Assembly (NCBI GenBank): GCA_963730285.1
Contig: CAVSQY010000008.1
Location: 186,001-250,000 of the forward strand
Source of the DNA: JARDZU01 sp963730285
Lineage (GTDB): Bacteria; Actinomycetota; Acidimicrobiia; Spongiisociales; ZC4RG35
Reading direction: 5' to 3'
DNA: 64,000 nucleotides
Shown: one piece after another, positions 59,828 to 64,000 of the stretch
How the letters are laid out: each line of letters begins with the position of its first letter
How positions within the stretch are numbered: position 1 is the stretch's first letter
Notes under the pieces: generated by a model
The model's input: only the letters and a program-made list of their open reading frames with translations
Told to the model about the DNA's origin: nothing
The model's database searches: none
Position numbers and translations under genes: made by a program

Positions 59828-60289
59828 GTGGCGGTCGTTCACCGGATCAATGTCTCCCCGGGCGGAGTGCCCAAGCTGCCCGTTCCCACGGCCATGGTCG
59901 ACGCCAGCGGCTTGGTGGGAGATGAGCAGGCAGACCGAGTGCATCATGGCCATCCGGAGCAGGCCATTTGCCTGTATTCGCTCGAGGTGATCCATGCTCT
60001 TCGAGAGGAAGGCCACCCAATCGAGCCGGGGTCGGCAGGTGACAACCTGACGCTGAGTGGCCTCGACTGGGAGGCTGTCGTGCCAGGGTCCCGACTGAAG
60101 ATCGGCGAGACGATCGAAATCGAGGTGACCGGCTACACGTCACCATGCGTCAAGAACGCCGGTTGGTTTCTCGAGCGTGACTTCAACCGGATGTCCCAGA
60201 CCGACCATCCTGGGTGGTCGAGACTCTACGCCCGGGTCCTGGAACCGGGCGAGGTGTCGGTCGGTGACGCGGTCGTCTTAGCCCAGTAG
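59828..60289 (+). CDS. MOSC-domain protein
   Basis: A 153-residue MOSC (molybdenum cofactor sulfurase C-terminal) protein: VVHRINVSPGGVPKLPVPTAMV at the start, GLVGDEQADRVHHGHPEQAICLYSLEVI, GSAGDNLTLSGLDWEAVVPGSRLKIGETIEIEVTGYTSPCVKNAG with the conserved Cys. It probably binds a sulfur-modified molybdenum cofactor or pterin. TAACCT ends 7 bases before GTG 59828; the frame is open to 59777. The end overlaps the convergent hydrolase gene by 12 bases. Confidence 0.87.
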   Translation: MAVVHRINVSPGGVPKLPVPTAMVDASGLVGDEQADRVHHGHPEQAICLYSLEVIHALREEGHPIEPGSAGDNLTLSGLDWEAVVPGSRLKIGETIEIEVTGYTSPCVKNAGWFLERDFNRMSQTDHPGWSRLYARVLEPGEVSVGDAVVLAQ

Positions 60290-60913
60290 ATGTTTCCCCA
60301 GGAACCGAACCGTCTTCTCCCAAGCGCGATCAGAAGCATCCGGGTCGAAGGTATCGCCATCGGGCTCGGCAAAGCCGTGACGGGTGTCGTGGTACCGGAC
60401 GACCTCGACCGACAGGTTCTCGAGACGCATGGTGGCCTCCATGAACGCCGACTCGTCGCTCGTGACATATTCGTCCTCCTCCGCGAGATGGATCAGATAC
60501 GAGGAGTTGGATCCGACAAAGTCGATCTGCTGGCTTCCGTAGTACGAGACCGCCGCAGAGACCAAATCAGCCGCCCTCACCGAGGCCCAGAGGCCAAGGG
60601 AGCCACCCATCCCGAAACCCACGATGCCAACGGGGCCTGCACGCGACCTGTCATGCAGGAGCTTGGTCGAAGAGAGCACCAGTGAGGCGAGACGGTTGGG
60701 GTCTGCCCTCCCCAGATGATCGAGCCCTTCCTGCTGGGAAGCAGGCAACTCGCCGAAGTTGATGTCCGGGGCCAGAACGGTGTACCCCCTATCGGACAAA
60801 TCGTCGGCCAAACCCTTCACCGACGGAGTGAGACCCCAGAAGGAGTGGAGCAAGAGGACACCCGGCCCCGGTCCCTCCTGCCCGGAGATGAAGTAGGCGA
60901 AGTCACGTGTCAC
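60278..60913 (-). CDS. Dienelactone hydrolase-family protein lacking the usual nucleophile
   Basis: A 211-residue alpha/beta hydrolase of the dienelactone hydrolase family: GPGVLLLHSFWGLTPSVKGLADDLSDRGYTVLAPDINFG, then YYGSQQIDF and HLAEEDEYV with the acid, and HDTRHGFAEPDG with the His. The nucleophile elbow should read GxCxGG but here is GFGMGG, with Gly101 in place of Cys. It may be catalytically altered or a binding protein. GTG 60913 follows TAGTTT by 6 bases; divergent from the MFS gene. Confidence 0.85.
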   Translation of the reverse strand: MTRDFAYFISGQEGPGPGVLLLHSFWGLTPSVKGLADDLSDRGYTVLAPDINFGELPASQQEGLDHLGRADPNRLASLVLSSTKLLHDRSRAGPVGIVGFGMGGSLGLWASVRAADLVSAAVSYYGSQQIDFVGSNSSYLIHLAEEDEYVTSDESAFMEATMRLENLSVEVVRYHDTRHGFAEPDGDTFDPDASDRAWEKTVRFLGKHLLG

Positions 60914-60932
60914 GACCCGAAACTAACGGCTC

Positions 60933-60938
60933 TACCCT
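60933..60938 (+). promoter_or_regulatory. Candidate -10 for the leaderless MFS mRNA
   Basis: TACCCT ends 6 bases before ATG 60945. The opposite strand carries TAGTTT 6 bases before GTG 60913, so two leaderless promoters share 31 bases. Confidence 0.5.
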
Positions 60939-60944
60939 CCTTAG

Positions 60945-62600
60945 ATGACCTCGGCGGTCGCACCCCTTCGCTACGACTCATTTCGCACGATTTGGATCTC
61001 GTCTGTGCTGTCCGCGGTGGGCACATTCATCCAGAGCGTGGCCGGATCGTGGCTGATGCTGCAGCTGACCGGGTCAAACACCTGGGTGGGTCTCATGGTC
61101 GCCTCATCGACACTTCCATTGCTCTTCCTGGCTCTCACCGCCGGGGCCCTGGCCGACATGTTCGACCGGGCCAAGCTGATGCTCGCCGCCCAGTCGATCA
61201 TGGGTGTCTCGGCCCTGGCGATGGCCGTTCTCACCGCGACCGATCTGATCAGCCCTGGTCTCCTCCTCGCCCTCGGCCTGATGCTCGGCGTGGGGGTGGC
61301 CCTCAATCTGCCCGCGTGGAACGCCCTACTCCCCGACCTGGTCCCCCGCGGGATGATCGCCTCTGCAGTAGCCCTCCAGTCGGCAGCCTTCAACGTGGCC
61401 AGGGCAGTAGGCCCCGCCATCGGCGGAATCCTGGTGGCCACGGTTGGCCCGGCCCTGGGCTTCGGGGTCAACGCAATCACCTACGGCTTCGTGATCGCGG
61501 CTCTGCTGATGGTCGGAAAGACCCTGGCCGTCCCCGAGCGTCAAGCGGCCTCCATCTCCTCCGCCATCGCCCTCGGACTCCGATACACCCGATTCACGCC
61601 GGTGTTCCGCCGACTTCTGCTCCTGGTGTCATTCTTCGCGATCACATCCTCGGTGGTCCAATCCGTCCTTCCGGGGCATGCCGAGACACTCGGGGGAGAT
61701 GCCGGCACCCTTGGCCTCCTGCTGGGAGCCATGGGTGCCGGGGCTTTGGTCGGCGCATTCACACGGCAGCGGTTTCTCGCCGTTTTTCGGAGCCGCTCTC
61801 AAATGTTGACTATCACTGGCTTTGGATTGGCAGGGATCGGCGTCGGCCTCTCGCCTTCGGTCATCCTCGCCGGGGTCTTCATGTTCCTATGCGGTGTGTT
61901 TTGGGTCCTGACCCTGACCAATCTGAATGCTTCCGCCCAGCTGATGTCGCCGGAGTGGATCCGGGGAAGGGCCATGTCGATGTACAGCCTTGCCTTTGGC
62001 GGAATCCTTCCGATCGGCGCCATCCTGTCCGGGATCCTGGCCGATGCCGTGGGAACTGGCATGTCGATGGTCATCCTCTGCTCGGGATCGACACTGCTGG
62101 GCATACTCTCGCCCCGATTCCATGTCCCGCCGCTGACCGATGTCGAGTCACCCGAGTTCTCTGCCGATCGACCCGAACCGGTTCACGACAACACTCCAGA
62201 GGGAAGCCCCGTCCTGGTATTGAACACATGGCAAATCGACGAGTCGGATTTCGACGAATTCACCACCGTCATGAATGAGGTCCGTCTCGTGCGGCTGCGC
62301 ACGGGCGCATATCGCTGGAGACTCCTGCGAAATGTGTCCGACCCACGACGACTCACAGAGCTCTTCGCCCTCGGCTCCTGGGAGGACCATCTAGCCCAAC
62401 ATCGACGCATTGACGATGTCTCTGCCGCCCTATTGGCGCGGGCGCGCCGCTTCGACCGATCAAATGGGCCGGTAACGCGCCACCTGATCGGAATCGATGT
62501 CGAGCATCCACCCGGTTTCGATGACCTGCTCGTCACCCATGAGGAGATGCACCGCAGCGACGGCTCGATCCCCACGCTGGAGGATCAAGGGTCGGCATGA
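60945..62600 (+). CDS. MFS transporter (EntS/MFS_3 type) with C-terminal monooxygenase-like domain
   Basis: A 551-residue protein. Residues 1-390 have 12 helices with FRTIWISSVLSAVGTFIQSVAGSWLMLQLTGS, GALADMFDRAKLM, ALNLPAWNALLPDLVPRGMI and WIRGRAMSMYSLAFGGILPIG, the MFS_3 (enterobactin exporter-like) blocks. Residues about 415-540 form a soluble domain (VLVLNTWQIDESDFDEFTTVMNEVRLVRLRTGAYRW) similar to the ABM-like tail found in this subfamily. Exported compound unknown. Its end overlaps a convergent gene by 16 bases. Confidence 0.9.
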   Translation: MTSAVAPLRYDSFRTIWISSVLSAVGTFIQSVAGSWLMLQLTGSNTWVGLMVASSTLPLLFLALTAGALADMFDRAKLMLAAQSIMGVSALAMAVLTATDLISPGLLLALGLMLGVGVALNLPAWNALLPDLVPRGMIASAVALQSAAFNVARAVGPAIGGILVATVGPALGFGVNAITYGFVIAALLMVGKTLAVPERQAASISSAIALGLRYTRFTPVFRRLLLLVSFFAITSSVVQSVLPGHAETLGGDAGTLGLLLGAMGAGALVGAFTRQRFLAVFRSRSQMLTITGFGLAGIGVGLSPSVILAGVFMFLCGVFWVLTLTNLNASAQLMSPEWIRGRAMSMYSLAFGGILPIGAILSGILADAVGTGMSMVILCSGSTLLGILSPRFHVPPLTDVESPEFSADRPEPVHDNTPEGSPVLVLNTWQIDESDFDEFTTVMNEVRLVRLRTGAYRWRLLRNVSDPRRLTELFALGSWEDHLAQHRRIDDVSAALLARARRFDRSNGPVTRHLIGIDVEHPPGFDDLLVTHEEMHRSDGSIPTLEDQGSA

Positions 62601-63271
62601 GCAAAGCTCATCTCTCGCTTGAATTTCTTCCAGTCCGAGGCCTTGGTGGACCAGGCAACATCGGTCACCACCATCCCGATGCCGAGCACGATGAGAAGGA
62701 TGACGACCCAAGAGCCCAGGTTCGCAGCGACTGCCGCCCCGATGAAGGCAAAGGGAATGACCTTGCTGACGATGGCCCCTGAGGCATGCATCCATGCCCG
62801 ATCCCTGGCCGGAGCCCGGAGATAGGTCTCATAGTCGACCTTAACTCCTGGTTGTGGCTGCTTTGGCGTGCCGACGAACCAGTGGGTGAATCTGATTCCC
62901 AACAACGTGCCGACAACGAGATGACCCAAACCGTGAGTGGTGACCAGGACAACTCCCAGCCCGACCAGGAAGGCAACCGCCGCCGCCAGACCATCGAGGG
63001 AGTAGGCCCAGGCGACCAGGACCAACCCGATCAAGGTGGCCCCGACGGCGAGCACCGACCCCAGCCACAGAGGGACGGCCAGCACGGCCCATTGCCTGAA
63101 CGCGGCGCGGTCGATCCGGGCGATACGGTCGGCAAACCCATCGACGAGGGTCGGATCGCGTTTGACCTCGGCCACCGCCTTCCAGAATCCGGTGGGGGCG
63201 ATGGGCTGGTGATCGGCCACCGCCTGCTCAGCGGCGCTCAACGTCCTCTCGATCTCCATGGCGTCCATCAT
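62585..63271 (-). CDS. Membrane protein with degenerate HExxH-like motif
   Basis: A 228-residue protein with an N-terminal helical soluble part (residues about 1-58), then four helices. TTHGLGHLVVGTLLGIRFTHWFVG resembles the M50 site-2 protease helix HExGH, but the Glu is replaced by Gly, so peptidase activity is doubtful. WMHASGAIVSKVIPFAF and a final basic tail follow. Divergent from the sigma factor gene. Function unknown. Confidence 0.72.
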   Translation of the reverse strand: MMDAMEIERTLSAAEQAVADHQPIAPTGFWKAVAEVKRDPTLVDGFADRIARIDRAAFRQWAVLAVPLWLGSVLAVGATLIGLVLVAWAYSLDGLAAAVAFLVGLGVVLVTTHGLGHLVVGTLLGIRFTHWFVGTPKQPQPGVKVDYETYLRAPARDRAWMHASGAIVSKVIPFAFIGAAVAANLGSWVVILLIVLGIGMVVTDVAWSTKASDWKKFKREMSFAHADP

Positions 63272-63318
63272 TCCTATCTAAGTACGGAGTCCGCGATGCA
63301 ACCGGATCTGTTTGCTCG

Positions 63319-63849
63319 GTGTTCTTCTCAATGATGGAAATCCTCACCGAGTCTTTGTCGGTTGACCTCGACGCGGCCTTCCCTGATCTCGTTCGAGAGT
63401 CGGGCCCTGGCATCTATTGGGGCCTGCGCCGACTGTGCGGAAATCATCAGGAAGCAGAGGACCTGACCCAGGAAACCTTCATCCGAGCCTATCGGGCAAT
63501 GATCGAATTCGACCGGAATCGCTTCACCGAGCTCAAGTTGTCGGCGTGGCTTTGGACCATCGCCTTGAATCTGGGGCGGAACCACTTGCGTGCCAGGTCG
63601 AGACGCCCGACCTATGTCGAGATGGGCGACCACGGCTCCACCGACCCCGAGAGCCCGGATGTGATTGCCTGGGACCATCGGTTCTCCCAGCTGAGCGGTC
63701 CTCAGCGGACCGCCGTGACGCTGCGCCATGTCGTGGGCCTTGGGATTGCCGAGATCTCGACGATCACCGGGCGCCCGGAGGGAACGGTCAAGGCAGACAT
63801 ACACAGGGGTTTGGACAAGCTGAAGAGAGTGATGGAGCAGGAATCATGA
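63319..63849 (+). CDS. ECF-type sigma-70 factor
   Basis: A 176-residue ECF sigma factor. Region 2: HQEAEDLTQETFIRAYRAM; then LKLSAWLWTIALNLGRNHLRAR, and region 4: LSGPQRTAVTLRHVVGLGIAEISTITGRPEGTVKADIHRGLDKLKRVM. Start could be GTG 63319 or ATG 63331/63334; none has a clear signal. The stop overlaps the start of the next gene (ATGA), so the two are coupled; no anti-sigma factor is recognised in the window. Confidence 0.9.
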   Translation: MFFSMMEILTESLSVDLDAAFPDLVRESGPGIYWGLRRLCGNHQEAEDLTQETFIRAYRAMIEFDRNRFTELKLSAWLWTIALNLGRNHLRARSRRPTYVEMGDHGSTDPESPDVIAWDHRFSQLSGPQRTAVTLRHVVGLGIAEISTITGRPEGTVKADIHRGLDKLKRVMEQES

Positions 63850-64000
63850 GCATCGAAAGCCAACTGTCCGGTTTGGTCGGCGATCTGCCCGGCGGGATTT
63901 CCGAAGGGGTCGCCCTCGGCACGGGGCTCGTCGATGGATACGAGTATCACGAGTCGCACGTGGGCCGGGTCATGGTGGCGTTCAACCCAAGCGGTGTGTC
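63846..64000 (+). CDS. Gene coupled to the sigma factor, N-terminal part (cut by window edge)
   Basis: Only 51 residues are visible, starting MSIESQLSGLVGDL and including VDGYEYHESHVGRVMVAFNPSGVS. The last stretch resembles the N-terminal domain of methylated-DNA-protein cysteine methyltransferases, but this is weak. ATG 63846 overlaps the sigma factor stop. Confidence 0.5.
   Translation, partial: MSIESQLSGLVGDLPGGISEGVALGTGLVDGYEYHESHVGRVMVAFNPSGV

Noticed and set aside
59828..62600. Horizontal transfer island around MOSC, hydrolase and MFS genes
   Set aside because: Base composition, leaderless promoters and overlaps look the same as in the rest of the window; no mobile-element remains or attachment sites are seen.

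Overview
This is a GC-rich window with dense, short-spaced, frequently overlapping genes. It looks like chromosomal DNA of an actinobacterium, most plausibly an uncultured member of the Acidimicrobiia. That is inferred from gene content: B12-dependent ribonucleotide reductase, PPi-type phosphofructokinase, CAP protein with SLH-like repeats, Thr-rich secreted proteins with VTTTTT-type linkers, LigC and LigD-type NHEJ parts, and many leaderless starts (TANNNT about 6-7 nt before ATG/GTG). No rRNA, tRNA, CRISPR array, phage or insertion sequence is visible.

Layout. 1-1078: end of a lactate-utilisation (lutAB-type) operon. 1253-2805: two membrane transport genes. 2941-3990: secreted CAP protein with three near-identical 183-bp repeats. 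4135-5388: PspC/LiaF-like envelope-stress operon. 5482-9129: haloalkane dehalogenase, TauE-type permease, GrpB protein, and an alpha/beta-hydrolase-adenylate cyclase. 9126-10504: TetR plus hydrolase behind a palindromic operator. 10776-14310: nrdJ behind a promoter and two NrdR boxes. 14341-15336: the most interesting gene, a redoxin-like protein whose reading frame crosses an in-frame TGA where the first Cys of a CxxC is expected, followed by a hairpin that fits a bacterial SECIS element; I read it as a selenoprotein. 15381-16705: flavin reductase plus molybdopterin oxidoreductase. 16793-19844: cell-wall amidase, an unknown CGIYA-motif protein and PPi-type PFK. 19973-21191: ArsR/SRPBCC pair with operator. 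21270-23705: purine permease and AzlCD. 24046-27152: NEW3 protein with an ABC-2 exporter. 27504-30958: purine nucleoside phosphorylase, PabB-PabC fusion, thioesterase and nitroreductase-like protein. 31049-33572: a second ABC-2 exporter. 33637-36871: histidine catabolism (hutU and a hutG-like ureohydrolase). 36858-41041: dusB, thioesterase, secreted protein, maf, amidohydrolase. 41084-43878: two tandem S41 peptidases. 43897-50329: msrA, RidA, lytic transglycosylase-like protein, Ca2+ exchanger, small membrane proteins and BrkB. 50364-55863: ATP-dependent DNA ligase and LigD-type polymerase flanking a four-gene ABC cluster. 55895-62600: class V aminotransferase, aldehyde dehydrogenase, MOSC, dienelactone hydrolase, MFS. 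62585-64000: membrane protein, ECF sigma factor and the start of a further gene.

How the genes fit together. nrdJ, the putative selenoprotein, msrA and the flavin/molybdenum pair share a redox theme. nrdJ is under visible NrdR-type control and needs a thiol reductant, but I cannot show that the redoxin serves it. The Thr-rich lipoproteins and secreted enzymes (amidase, S41 pair, transglycosylase, CAP protein) together point to a monoderm-type wall with proteins tethered through flexible linkers. The main uncertainty is start codons: where a -10 motif lies 6-8 nt before a start I have favoured the leaderless start.
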